Source of the DNA: Streptomyces sp. TP-A0874
GTDB lineage: Bacteria > Actinomycetota > Actinomycetes > Streptomycetales > Streptomycetaceae
Direction of reading: 5' to 3'
Length of the DNA stretch: 64,000 nucleotides
NCBI RefSeq assembly: GCF_001748085.1
Contig: NZ_BBZK01000005.1
Coordinates: forward strand, 1-64,000
A program made the translations under genes and the position numbers. How positions within the stretch are numbered: position 1 is the stretch's first letter; each line of letters starts with the position of its first letter. Of this stretch, positions 29,490 to 37,279 are shown one piece after another. The notes beneath the pieces were generated by a model. The model did no database searches, was not told the origin of the DNA, and saw only the letters and a program-made list of their open reading frames with translations.

Positions 29490-29511
29490 GGGTGTTCGGT
29501 CCCGAACACCC
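29490..29511. repeat. 22-bp near-perfect palindrome between clpC and lsr2
   Basis: GGGTGTTCGG and CCGAACACCC with only TC between. Arms of 10 bp and a 2-bp centre suit a dimeric DNA-binding protein better than a terminator loop. Confidence 0.5.
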
Positions 29512-29622
29512 GCGCACGGCGGCGGAGGGCGGGACGGGGGCGCTGACACCACCCCCGCTCCCCTGGAGCCGCCGGCCAAGGCGGCCGCGGAGCGCCACCG
29601 AGCCCGCCCGCGCGCCCGCCGG

Positions 29623-29952
29623 TCAGCCGTTCGCCTTCTCGTAGGCCTCGCGCACCGTCGCCGGCACCCGTCCGCGGTCGTTCACCTCGTAGCCGTTCTC
29701 CTTCGCCCAGGCACGGATCTTGGCCGTGTCCTGGCTGCCGCCGGTTGCGGCGCGCGACTTGCGCCCCGCGGCACGACCCCCGGTACGGCGGCCGTTCTTG
29801 GCGTAGGGCTCGAGGAGACTCCGGAGCTTCTCCGCATTGGCGGTGGTGAGGTCGATCTCGTAGGTCTTGCCGTCCAGCGCGAACGTCACCGTCTCGTCCG
29901 CCTCGCCGCCGTCGAGGTCATCGACAAGAAGGACCTGAACCTTCTGTGCCAC
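29623..29952 (-). CDS. lsr2: Nucleoid-associated silencer Lsr2
   Basis: 109 residues. The N-terminal dimerisation domain (AQKVQVLLVDDLDGGEADET) and the C-terminal DNA-binding domain with the AT-hook-like RGR in NDRGRVPATVREAY are both intact, joined by an Arg/Gly-rich linker. Lsr2 binds AT-rich DNA and silences acquired genes and many specialised metabolite clusters. The start is GTG 29952, six bases after AAAGGG; an upstream in-frame ATG at 30018 would add an unrelated tail. The leader is unusually A-rich and holds two inverted repeats. Confidence 0.96.
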   Translation of the reverse strand: MAQKVQVLLVDDLDGGEADETVTFALDGKTYEIDLTTANAEKLRSLLEPYAKNGRRTGGRAAGRKSRAATGGSQDTAKIRAWAKENGYEVNDRGRVPATVREAYEKANG

Positions 29953-29985
29953 CGGATTCCCTTTCATCGAAAATGCAGTTACGAC

Positions 29986-30005
29986 GGAAAGGAAACCGCC
30001 TTTCC
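29986..30005. repeat. Inverted repeat in the lsr2 leader
   Basis: GGAAAGG-AAACCG-CCTTTCC, perfect 7-bp arms, 34 bases before the lsr2 start. Low GC for this genome; it could be a hairpin or a binding site, even for Lsr2 itself. Confidence 0.45.
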
Positions 30006-30056
30006 CGCAAAAACTCAAACCCTCCGCTGAGCTTCACTACAACACCGCCACGAGAA

Positions 30057-30084
30057 ACATGCGCGTTTCGGACATAGCGCATGT
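30057..30084. repeat. Inverted repeat upstream of lsr2
   Basis: ACATGCGC and GCGCATGT around 12 bases, perfect 8-bp arms, in the 161-base gap between the ArgA-like gene and lsr2. Operator candidate for lsr2. Confidence 0.45.
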
Positions 30085-30113
30085 GCCGACCCCGCCGCGA
30101 ATAGCGCCACCGA

Positions 30114-30632
30114 TCACAGCTGAAGAAGCATGCGGCTGTTGCCCAGGGTGTTCGGCTTCACTCGTTCGAGGCCCAGGAACTCGGCGACCCCTTCGTCATA
30201 GGAACGCAGCAGCTCACTGTAGACATCGCCGTCCACCGGGGTGTCCCCGATCTCCACGAAGCCGTGCTTGAGGAAGAAGTCGAGTTCGAAGGTGAGGCAG
30301 AAAATTCTGCGCACCCCGAGCCAGCGGGCGGTCTCCAACAACCTGGCGAGGAGCTGGTGCCCCACCCCCGTGCCCCGCAGCTCCGGATCGACCGCCAGGG
30401 TGCGCACCTCGGCGAGGTCTTCCCACATCACGTGCAGTGCGCCGCAGCCGACGACCTCGGCGTCCGCGCCCCGTTCGGCCACCCAGAACTCCTGGATGTC
30501 CTCATAAAGGGTCACCGTCGGTTTGTCGAGCAGGATACGGTCTCGAGCGTAAGCGTCGATGAGTTGGCGGACCCTGGGCACATCACGCGTACGGGCCCGC
30601 CGGACAGTGACCTCTTTTGATACTGGGGACAT
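30114..30632 (-). CDS. Short ArgA-type amino-acid N-acetyltransferase
   Basis: 172-residue GNAT enzyme. The acetyl-CoA loop is DPELRGTGVGHQLL. The flanking motifs LYEDIQEFWVAE, GCGALHVMWEDLAEVRTLAV, LTFELDFFLKHGFVEI and the end VKPNTLGNSRMLLQL match the small N-acetylglutamate synthase of actinobacteria (Rv2747 type), the first step of arginine synthesis. Assignment rests on recalled similarity. The BlaI-like gene ends nine bases upstream, yet TAGCGT lies six bases before the ATG, so it may have its own leaderless transcript. Confidence 0.88.
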   Translation of the reverse strand: MSPVSKEVTVRRARTRDVPRVRQLIDAYARDRILLDKPTVTLYEDIQEFWVAERGADAEVVGCGALHVMWEDLAEVRTLAVDPELRGTGVGHQLLARLLETARWLGVRRIFCLTFELDFFLKHGFVEIGDTPVDGDVYSELLRSYDEGVAEFLGLERVKPNTLGNSRMLLQL

Positions 30633-30638
30633 GGTGGG

Positions 30639-30644
30639 ACGCTA
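30639..30644 (-). promoter_or_regulatory. -10 element, leaderless start of the ArgA-like gene
   Basis: TAGCGT, then CCCACC, then the ATG at 30632 on the minus strand. It overlaps the 3' end of the blaI-like gene. Confidence 0.45.
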
Positions 30645-31037
30645 TCGTCCCGGCCGTTCGCCGTCGTCATCGGGACCGCCGAGTTGCACGACCCGCATGG
30701 CGTCGCGAAGCGCTTCCCGCTGTTCCGCCGACATCATGCCGAAGAACGCCACAAGGGCCGCCGCCGGGTTGTCACTGGTCGACCACGCTTCGTTCATGAG
30801 TGCGGCCGAGTAGGCGGAGCGGGTGGAGACGGCCTCATATAGATAGGCCCGGCCTTCCTGCCTACGACGCACCCAGCCCTTCTGGTGCAGGTTGTCCAAT
30901 ACGGTCATGACCGTGGTGTAGGCGATGGAGCGTTCTCGCTGCAGATCTTCCAGCACTTCCCTTACCGTGACCGGGCGGTTCCACTCCCACACCCGCGTCA
31001 TCACGGCGTCTTCCAGTTCACCCAGTTGTCGAGGCAC
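30642..31037 (-). CDS. BlaI/MecI-family transcriptional regulator
   Basis: 131 residues. The winged helix is clear (LGELEDAVMTRVWEWNRPVTVREVLEDL and AYTTVMTVLDNLHQKGWVRR in sense, seen as separate blocks) and the C-terminal dimerisation helices follow. BlaI repressors are released by proteolysis through a BlaR-type membrane sensor; no such sensor is in the window. Targets may be cell-wall genes. The start is GTG 31037, six bases after TATTGT; the longer upstream frame has no support. Confidence 0.9.
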   Translation of the reverse strand: MPRQLGELEDAVMTRVWEWNRPVTVREVLEDLQRERSIAYTTVMTVLDNLHQKGWVRRRQEGRAYLYEAVSTRSAYSAALMNEAWSTSDNPAAALVAFFGMMSAEQREALRDAMRVVQLGGPDDDGERPGR

Positions 31038-31043
31038 GCGTAA

Positions 31044-31049
31044 ACAATA
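31044..31049 (-). promoter_or_regulatory. -10 element, leaderless start of the BlaI-like gene
   Basis: TATTGT, then TTACGC, then GTG 31037 on the minus strand. Confidence 0.5.
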
Positions 31050-31247
31050 GTGCTGGATGTCCTGAATGAGGGGTCGCGTCGATCGGCCGACCTGATCAGA
31101 AAAGGTGAGGCCGAAGGGAACGGGGATTCCCCCACCGCACAACCGTCCGCCCGCCGGGCTCGGGGCACCGCCAGCCGCTCGGGGCCGGAGCCCCGAGCGG
31201 GCAGGGGCGACCGCCGGCCGGACGCACCGGCCGGTCACCCGCCGGAC

Positions 31248-31421
31248 TCAGGCCCCGTCGTCGCTCCGGACCGTCGCGTCCGCCCGGGACAGCGCGGCGT
31301 CGACCGCCGCGTCCTCCTTGGCCTTGTTGGCTCCGCCCTGGTTCTTCACGATCGTCATGATCAACGCGGTGAAGAGCACGGCCATCACCGCGGGCGGCAG
31401 CAGGGCGTAGACGTATTCCAT
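31248..31421 (-). CDS. Small membrane protein, 57 residues
   Basis: Starts MEYVYALLPPAVMAVLFTAL and ends VRSDDGA. One membrane helix covers about residues 5-25; the rest is charged with helical Ala/Lys/Asp spacing (AKEDAAVDAALSRA) and probably cytoplasmic. GGAGG is only one base from the ATG, too close to work, but TACTCT lies six bases before the ATG, so a leaderless message explains the start. It sits upstream of the BlaI-like gene. Function unknown. Confidence 0.75.
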   Translation of the reverse strand: MEYVYALLPPAVMAVLFTALIMTIVKNQGGANKAKEDAAVDAALSRADATVRSDDGA

Positions 31422-31427
31422 GCCTCC

Positions 31428-31433
31428 AGAGTA
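31428..31433 (-). promoter_or_regulatory. -10 element, leaderless start of the 57-residue protein
   Basis: TACTCT, then GGAGGC, then the ATG at 31421 on the minus strand. Confidence 0.45.
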
Positions 31434-31471
31434 GCCAGCCGCCAGCGGGCGCCGGCGGCAGCCCCGCCGCG

Positions 31472-31837
31472 TCAGGAGAGGAGCGCGCCGCGGGGTGGCC
31501 GCTTGGGCTGCCGCCGCGGCGGGAACACCTCGGCGGGGGTGGGCACCGGACGGGTCGGCCGGTCGCTCGGCGGCTGGGCTCCCGGCTTCGGCTCCGGCCG
31601 CTGCGCGGGCTCCGGGGCCGGTTTGGGCTGCTGCTCCGGCCGCGGTTTGTCCGGCTCCCCCTCCGCAGCCAGACGGGGGGCCGGCCGGAGCGGCTCCTGG
31701 GCGTCTTCGACCCGCTGAGGGCCGAGCGGACCCGGGGAGGAGGCGGTCGGCAGGACGGCGGCGAGGGCATGGCGCGGCACGCGTGACTCGCCGGCGGCGA
31801 ACGCCACGGCGCCGTGGGAACCGTATCGCGAAGACAT
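31472..31837 (-). CDS. Proline-rich hypothetical protein
   Basis: 121 residues, probably disordered. Starts MSSRYGSHGAVAFAAGE; the second half is a Pro/Lys/Glu run with repeated PEPKP- and PEPAQ-like units and a basic end. No signal peptide or membrane helix. No ribosome site precedes ATG 31837, but TAAAGT lies six bases before it, which supports a real leaderless gene. Function unknown. Confidence 0.6.
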   Translation of the reverse strand: MSSRYGSHGAVAFAAGESRVPRHALAAVLPTASSPGPLGPQRVEDAQEPLRPAPRLAAEGEPDKPRPEQQPKPAPEPAQRPEPKPGAQPPSDRPTRPVPTPAEVFPPRRQPKRPPRGALLS

Positions 31838-31843
31838 GAGCCG

Positions 31844-31849
31844 ACTTTA
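31844..31849 (-). promoter_or_regulatory. -10 element, leaderless start of the Pro-rich protein
   Basis: TAAAGT, then CGGCTC, then the ATG at 31837 on the minus strand. Confidence 0.45.
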
Positions 31850-31961
31850 AGTGCTAAGCAGAAAAAACACCCACAACTGTCGATACCTGGCGTGCCGATC
31901 GAGCAGGGCGGCGATGTGCGGAGCTCGGGGGTGGTCGCGCGGCGCCCACCTCCGGTAGCGG

Positions 31962-33596
31962 TCAGTGGTCCTCGGGTTGCTCCGCCCTCCGCCGGCGGCC
32001 GACCAGCACCGCCGCACCACCGGCGAGCAGCACCGCGGCGGCGGTGGCCGCCACGGGCAGCACCCCGCGGGCCCCGGTGCTCGCCATCAGACCACCGGCC
32101 CCGGAGCTCTCCGGCCCACTGCCCGGTCCGCTACCGGTGCCACCGGTAGCGGAGCCCGCCGAGCCGCCGCCAGAGGCGCCCGGACCGGAGCCGCCGTCCC
32201 CGGAGCCGGCACCGGTGATCCGGACCGGGATCACAGCCGAGTCGTTCTCCCGGTCGGTGTCGCGCGCGGGGTAGTCGTCCCGGTCCAGCACCTCGATCCG
32301 GCCCTGGGCGCCCTCGACCTTCTCGTCGATGCGCACGTTGAAGCGCAGGGTCTCCTCCGCGCCCGCCTCGAACCGCTCGTCGATCCGGCAGACGTACTTC
32401 TCGGCGCCCTTCTTCGCCGGGGAGCAGGCCCAGTCGTCGTCCTCGCCCGGGAACGGGATGGAGGTGACCGTGGTCCCTTCCGGCGGCGTCACCTCGTACG
32501 TCCCGGCACCGTGCCCGGATCGCCCGGACAGGTCCATCGATCCCGGACCGGCGTTCCGGGCGCCCAGGACGAGCGGCACGGTCTCCCCCACCCCGCCCCG
32601 GAGGGTGTCGGTGACCGCCTGGTAGTCGGCGTGCTGGCTGGTGGTGAGGTCCAGGTGGCCGCCGAACTCCTCGAAACCGGTGTCCCGAACCGGCCGGAGC
32701 GTGAGGGGGGCTCCGGCACCGGTCTCGCCGTAGTCCTCCGGCCGCTCGTACTCCCAGGGGTCACCGCTGCCCAGCGCCCAACCGCTGTAGCGCACCTCCC
32801 CGTACATCAGCGCCTCCGAGACCCCGAAGCTCAGGGGCGCGCTCACCTCGTACGCCTCGCCCGGCGCGACGGGGGTGTCGAAGGTGCAGTAGGCGACGGT
32901 GTCCGACCACGCCTGGTAGTGGCAGTTGCTGTGCTCCCGGGCGACCCTGACCCCCTCGGCGCCGTACAGCTTGATGCCGATGCCGCGGTCGGCGGGGAGG
33001 TGTCCGTGGTTGGCCACCGCCGGGGTCAACTCGATGGTGGACCCGGGGCGGACGTCGGTACGCGCCGGGTGCCGCCGCTCGGCCAGCTTCGGCCCGCCGA
33101 CCAGCGCCTCGGTCTCCGCGTGCGCAGTGGGCAGGTTGGCCGAGGTGGCGGTGTAGCGGATGGTGCCGCCGGCGCCCGGTGTGGCGCCGGCGGCCCCGCG
33201 GACGTAGAACGGCTGCACGCTCGTCCTGCCGTCGATCGAGCTGTACTCGCAGGTGAAGACCGCCCCGCGCCGATCGCAGAAGTCGCCGGCGACTTTCACC
33301 TCCGCCTTGTCCGCCAGGTCGGAGGTGTCGATGGTCAGCACCACGTCCTCGGCCAGCGGATCGGTGCCCTCGGGCGCCCCCGCCAGGTTGAGTCGGAGCA
33401 GGAAGAGGGCGCCGTCGTCCGGCCCCTCCCCGGACTCGTACATGTAGTACCTGCCCGGTGCCTCGATGAGCAGCCTGGTCCCGTCCGCCGGCTCCGCACC
33501 GGCCGGCCCCGCCCCCATCAGGACCGGGCCCGCCAGCGCGGCGACGGCCAGCGCCGCCCGTACCGCGCCGCCGCGTCGCGCCTTGCTCGTCCGCAT
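31962..33596 (-). CDS. Secreted surface protein with sortase-like anchor
   Basis: 544 residues. Signal peptide (AALAVAALAGPVLMGAGPAGA, cut before EPADG), a long beta-rich region with several disulfide-prone cysteines (residues ~40-460), a Gly/Ser linker, then LMASTG at 503-508, a hydrophobic helix and RRRR. This is the layout of a cell-wall sorting signal, with MASTG close to the LAxTG used by streptomycete class E sortases. Without a sortase match it could stay as a membrane anchor. No sortase gene is nearby. ATG 33596 has GAGGAGGA ahead. Confidence 0.85.
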   Translation of the reverse strand: MRTSKARRGGAVRAALAVAALAGPVLMGAGPAGAEPADGTRLLIEAPGRYYMYESGEGPDDGALFLLRLNLAGAPEGTDPLAEDVVLTIDTSDLADKAEVKVAGDFCDRRGAVFTCEYSSIDGRTSVQPFYVRGAAGATPGAGGTIRYTATSANLPTAHAETEALVGGPKLAERRHPARTDVRPGSTIELTPAVANHGHLPADRGIGIKLYGAEGVRVAREHSNCHYQAWSDTVAYCTFDTPVAPGEAYEVSAPLSFGVSEALMYGEVRYSGWALGSGDPWEYERPEDYGETGAGAPLTLRPVRDTGFEEFGGHLDLTTSQHADYQAVTDTLRGGVGETVPLVLGARNAGPGSMDLSGRSGHGAGTYEVTPPEGTTVTSIPFPGEDDDWACSPAKKGAEKYVCRIDERFEAGAEETLRFNVRIDEKVEGAQGRIEVLDRDDYPARDTDRENDSAVIPVRITGAGSGDGGSGPGASGGGSAGSATGGTGSGPGSGPESSGAGGLMASTGARGVLPVAATAAAVLLAGGAAVLVGRRRRAEQPEDH

Positions 33597-33613
33597 CGCT
33601 CCTCCTCGCCGAA

Positions 33614-33635
33614 GTCCGTCACTGACGTGACGGAC
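33614..33635. repeat. Inverted repeat between coaX and the surface protein gene
   Basis: GTCCGTCAC-TGAC-GTGACGGAC, perfect 9-bp arms, 18 bases upstream of the surface protein start and 46 after the coaX stop. Operator, 5' hairpin or coaX terminator. Confidence 0.5.
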
Positions 33636-33680
33636 GGAGCGGACGGAGGGTTGCCTTCCGGGGGGCGGGGCGGGCGTCGG

Positions 33681-34478
33681 TCAGCCGCGCGGGACGTTCC
33701 GCTCGTAGACCAGCCGCAGCCCGATCAGCGTCAGCCAGGGCTCGTGCTCGTCGATGACCGACGCCTCGCCGAGCACCATCGGCGCCAGACCGCCGGTGGC
33801 GATCACGGTGACGTCGTCCGGGTCCTCGGCGAGTTCGGTCGCCATCCGGTTGACGACCCCGTCGACCTGGCCCGCGAAGCCGTACAGGATGCCGGACTGC
33901 ATCGCCTCGACGGTGTTCTTCCCGATGACCCCGCGCGGCCGGGCCAGTTCGATCTTGCGTAGCTGGGCACCACGCATCCCCAGCGCGTCCACCGAGATCT
34001 CGATGCCGGGCGCGATCACACCACCGACGTACTCCCCGCGCTCGGAGACGGCGTCGAAGGTGGTGGCGGTGCCGAAGTCCACCACGATGCACGGGCCGCC
34101 GTAGAGTTCGACGGAGGCCAGCGCGTTGATGATCCGGTCCGCCCCGACCTCCTTGGGGTGGTCCATCAGGATCGGCACCCCGGTCTTCACCCCGGGCTCG
34201 ACCAGGACCGCCGGGATGTCCCCGAAGTACCGGCGGGTGACCTCGCGCAGCTCCTGGAGTACGGCGGGGACGGTGGAGCAGATCGAGATCCCGTCGATGC
34301 CGTCGCCGAGTTCCTCGCCGAGCAGCGGGTGCATCCCCATCAGCCCCTGGAGGAGCACCGCCAGTTCGTCGGCGGTGCGGCGCGGGTCGGTGGAGATCCG
34401 CCAGTGCTCGACGATCTCCTCGCCGTCGAACATCCCCAGTACGGTCTGGGTGTTGCCGACGTCGATGGTGAGCAGCAT
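33681..34478 (-). CDS. coaX: Type III pantothenate kinase
   Basis: Phosphorylates pantothenate, the first step to coenzyme A, in the cytoplasm. 265 residues of the ASKHA fold: LLTIDVGNTQTVLGMF at the start, then GADRIINAL, CIVVDFGTATTFDAVSE and GGVIAPGIEIS. All are intact. Last gene of the cofactor operon DUF2520-panC-nadB-nadC-coaX, four bases after nadC, which joins pantothenate supply (panC) and its use in one unit. Confidence 0.96.
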   Translation of the reverse strand: MLLTIDVGNTQTVLGMFDGEEIVEHWRISTDPRRTADELAVLLQGLMGMHPLLGEELGDGIDGISICSTVPAVLQELREVTRRYFGDIPAVLVEPGVKTGVPILMDHPKEVGADRIINALASVELYGGPCIVVDFGTATTFDAVSERGEYVGGVIAPGIEISVDALGMRGAQLRKIELARPRGVIGKNTVEAMQSGILYGFAGQVDGVVNRMATELAEDPDDVTVIATGGLAPMVLGEASVIDEHEPWLTLIGLRLVYERNVPRG

Positions 34479-34482
34479 CGGT

Positions 34483-35529
34483 TCAGCTCCCTTCCGGCTC
34501 TTCGCGCAGGTCGAGACCGATGTCGAGGATCGGGGAGGAGTGCGTGAGCGCCCCGACCGCGAGATAGTCCACGCCTGTCCGGGCGTACGTCCCGGCGTTC
34601 TCCAGCGTCAGCCGTCCCGAGGACTCCAGCCGGGCCCGGCCGGCGACCAGGGCCACCGCCTCCGCGGTCTGCTCGGGGCTGAAGTTGTCCAGCAGGATGA
34701 GGTCCGCGCCTTCGGCGAGCACCGGCTCCAACTGGTCGAGCCGGTCCACCTCCACCTCGATCGGCACGCCGGGGAACTCGGCCCGCACCGCCTTGAACGC
34801 CTCGGCGACACCGCCCGCGGCGACCACGTGGTTGTCCTTGATCAGGGCCGCGTCCGACAGCGACATGCGGTGGTTCGCACCGCCGCCGCAGCGGACCGCG
34901 AACTTCTCCAGGGCGCGCAGCCCCGGGGTGGTCTTCCGGGTGTCGCGGACCATCGCGCCGGTGCCTTCGAGCGCGTCCGCCCAGGCGCGGGTGGCGGTGG
35001 CGACCCCGGAGAGCCGGCAGAGCAGGTTGAGCGCGCTGCGCTCTCCGGTGAGGAGGTCCCGGGTGCGGGTGCGGACCGACAGCAGCCGCTGTCCCGGCTC
35101 GACCCGGTCGCCGTCCCGGACGTGCCGCTCCACCTCGAACTCGTCGGTGCAGACCACCGAGAGGACCGCCTCGGCGATCCGCAGCCCGGCGACGGTGCCG
35201 GCCTCGCGGGCGGTGAAGTCACCGGTGGCGACGGCGTCCTCGGGGATGGTGGCGACGGTCGTCACGTCGACGCCCTGGTCGAGGTCCTCCTCGATCGCCA
35301 GATGGGCGATGTCCTCCACCTGGACCGGGTCGAGGCCGTCGGCGACCAGCAGCGCGACCAGGTCCGGGTCGAGGCCGCACTCCAGGGGGTCGAGGTCGTA
35401 CTCCTCGCCCTGGCCGCAGCCGCAGGCGGCGCCGCAGCCCCCGCCTTCCGAAGGCCCGCCCTGCGCGGCGGGGCCTCCGATCTGGAGCAGCGGAAGGTCC
35501 ACAGGCTGTGGACGGTCAGGCGTGTTCAC
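34483..35529 (-). CDS. nadC: Nicotinate-nucleotide pyrophosphorylase (carboxylating) with Cys-rich N-terminus
   Basis: Makes nicotinate mononucleotide from quinolinate and PRPP. 348 residues, about 60 longer than usual because of an N-terminal extension. The core is clear: EDLDQGVDVTT, LNLLCRLSGVATATRA, DTRKTTPGLRALEK, GGGANHRMSLSDA, IKDNH, EVEVDRLDQ. The extension has C32, C36, C38 and C51 in GGGCGAACGCGQGEE, a possible metal or Fe-S ligand set. It overlaps nadB by 14 bases. Confidence 0.95.
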   Translation of the reverse strand: MNTPDRPQPVDLPLLQIGGPAAQGGPSEGGGCGAACGCGQGEEYDLDPLECGLDPDLVALLVADGLDPVQVEDIAHLAIEEDLDQGVDVTTVATIPEDAVATGDFTAREAGTVAGLRIAEAVLSVVCTDEFEVERHVRDGDRVEPGQRLLSVRTRTRDLLTGERSALNLLCRLSGVATATRAWADALEGTGAMVRDTRKTTPGLRALEKFAVRCGGGANHRMSLSDAALIKDNHVVAAGGVAEAFKAVRAEFPGVPIEVEVDRLDQLEPVLAEGADLILLDNFSPEQTAEAVALVAGRARLESSGRLTLENAGTYARTGVDYLAVGALTHSSPILDIGLDLREEPEGS

Positions 35530-37279
35530 GAGTTTCCTCTCGGGCGTCTGCGGATGGGTGCGGTGGTCGGGTCGGCGGCAGGTCCGCCGTCGCGCTGGGG
35601 TCGAGCGCTATCTCGCCCTCCGGGGTCAGCCGGGCCACCAGGTGTCGGCTCCACCGCGCGTCGTCCGGTCGGGGCCGGTCCTCGCGCCAGTGGCAGCCGC
35701 GGGTCTCCTCACGCGCTCGGGCGGCCGCGACCAGGACCCGGGAGACCAGCAGGAGGTTGGTGGTCTCCCAGCTCTCCACGCAGGGATCGGCCGTCCTGCC
35801 GTCCCGCAGCAGCCGGTCGGTGGCGGCCGCCGCGAGTCCCGTCAGCTCGGCCGCGGCGGCGGCGAGGCTGTCGGCGCTCCGAAGCACGCCCGCCCCCGAG
35901 GTCATGGTCCGCTGGATGGCGGTCCGGGCCTCCGGGGCGAGCAGCGCGCCGCCGGGGCCGGCGGCTGCGGCCGGTGCCTGCGCGGGGGCCGGTGCCTGCG
36001 CGGGGGCCGGTGCCTGTTCCGGTGTGCGGGAGACGATCTCGGCGGCGATGCGCTCGGCGAAGACCAACCCCTCCAGCAGCGAGTTCGAGGCCAGCCGGTT
36101 GGCGCCGTGCACCCCGGTGCAGGCCACCTCCCCGCAGGCGTAGAGCCCCGGCACCGTGGTGCGGCCGTACAGGTCGGTGCGGACCCCGCCGCTCGCGTAG
36201 TGGGCGGCGGGCGCCACCGGGACCGGCTCGGTGACCGGGTCGATGCCGTGCGCCCGGCAGGCCGCCAGGATCGTCGGGAAACGCTGCCGCCACTTCTCCG
36301 CGCCGAAGTGCCGGGCGTCGAGGAGCATGTGTTCGGCGTCCCGCTCCCGCATCCGGCGCATGATGCCCTTGGCCACGATGTCCCGCGGGGCGAGCTCGGC
36401 CAACTCGTGCCGGCCCACCATGAAGCGCACCCCGGCCGCGTCGACCAGGTGGCCGCCCTCGCCCCGCACCGCCTCGGAGACCAGCGGCTGCTGCCCTTCG
36501 GCGTCGCCGCCGAGGAACAGGACGGTGGGGTGGAACTGGACGAACTCCAGGTCGGCCACCTCGGCCCCGGCCCGCAGAGCGAGCGCCACACCGTCGCCGG
36601 TGGAGACCGCCGGGTTGGTGGTGGCGGAGTAGACCTGGCCCATACCGCCGGTCGCGAGGACCACCGACCGGGCCCGTACCGCGCCGACGCCGTCCCGCCG
36701 TCCCTCCCCCATGACGTGCAGGGTGACCCCGGCCGCCCGGCCCGCGGCGTCCTTGAGCAGATCCAGGACCAGGGCGTTCTCCACGGTCTCGATCCCGGCC
36801 CGCCGCACCGCCTCGACCAGTGCCCGGGAGATCTCGGCACCGGTCGCGTCGCCGCCGGCGTGCGCGATCCGGCGGCGGTGGTGGCCGCCCTCCCGGGTCA
36901 GCAGCAGCCGGCCGCTGGCCGTGTCCCGGTCGAACCGCGCACCGGTCTCGATCAGCCGGCGCACCGCGTCCGGCCCCTCGCCGACCAGGGTGCGCACCGC
37001 CGCGGTGTCGCAGAGCCCGGCACCGGCCACCAGGGTGTCCTCGCAGTGCTGCTCGGGGGTGTCGCCCGCGCCGAGCGCCGCGGCTATCCCGCCCTGCGCC
37101 CAACGGGTGGAGCCGTCGTCCAGCCGCGCTTTGGTGACGACGACGGTCCGCAGACCGGCGGTGGCGCAGCGGAGCGCGGCGGTGAGTCCTGCGACGCCGG
37201 AGCCGACCACGACCACGTCGGCCTCGACGGACCACCCCGGAGCGGCGGCCGGCAGCGGTATGCCGACGCCGGTGTTCAT
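35516..37279 (-). CDS. nadB: L-aspartate oxidase
   Basis: Oxidises L-aspartate to iminoaspartate for NAD synthesis. 587-residue FAD enzyme: dinucleotide fold VVVVGSGVAGLTAALRCA, TRWAQGGIAAAL, GGMGQVYSATTNP, HPTVLF, and HYASGGVRTDLYGRT with GLYACGEVACTGVHGANRL, the succinate dehydrogenase-like core. A Pro/Ala/Gln linker encoded by 18-bp repeats (35973-36018) separates the C-terminal helical domain. It overlaps panC by four bases and nadC by 14. nadA is not in the window. Confidence 0.95.
   Translation of the reverse strand: MNTGVGIPLPAAAPGWSVEADVVVVGSGVAGLTAALRCATAGLRTVVVTKARLDDGSTRWAQGGIAAALGAGDTPEQHCEDTLVAGAGLCDTAAVRTLVGEGPDAVRRLIETGARFDRDTASGRLLLTREGGHHRRRIAHAGGDATGAEISRALVEAVRRAGIETVENALVLDLLKDAAGRAAGVTLHVMGEGRRDGVGAVRARSVVLATGGMGQVYSATTNPAVSTGDGVALALRAGAEVADLEFVQFHPTVLFLGGDAEGQQPLVSEAVRGEGGHLVDAAGVRFMVGRHELAELAPRDIVAKGIMRRMRERDAEHMLLDARHFGAEKWRQRFPTILAACRAHGIDPVTEPVPVAPAAHYASGGVRTDLYGRTTVPGLYACGEVACTGVHGANRLASNSLLEGLVFAERIAAEIVSRTPEQAPAPAQAPAPAQAPAAAAGPGGALLAPEARTAIQRTMTSGAGVLRSADSLAAAAAELTGLAAAATDRLLRDGRTADPCVESWETTNLLLVSRVLVAAARAREETRGCHWREDRPRPDDARWSRHLVARLTPEGEIALDPSATADLPPTRPPHPSADAREETREHA
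35973..36018. repeat. 18-bp tandem repeat within nadB
   Basis: GGTGCCTGCGCGGGGGCC twice and a partial third copy, encoding the repeated linker APAPAQ. In frame, so likely a variable flexible linker. Confidence 0.7.

Larger units (their letters stand above)
28861..29622. other. 762-base clpC/lsr2 intergenic region
   Basis: No reading frame here has credible composition or a family I recognise, so I call it non-coding. It holds the clpC promoter region and the lsr2 3' side. Minus-strand TTGATC, a 19-base gap and TAGAGT near 29290-29312 form a weak promoter candidate. Three inverted repeats are listed separately. I found no exact CGC-N5-GCG ClgR box. Confidence 0.55.
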
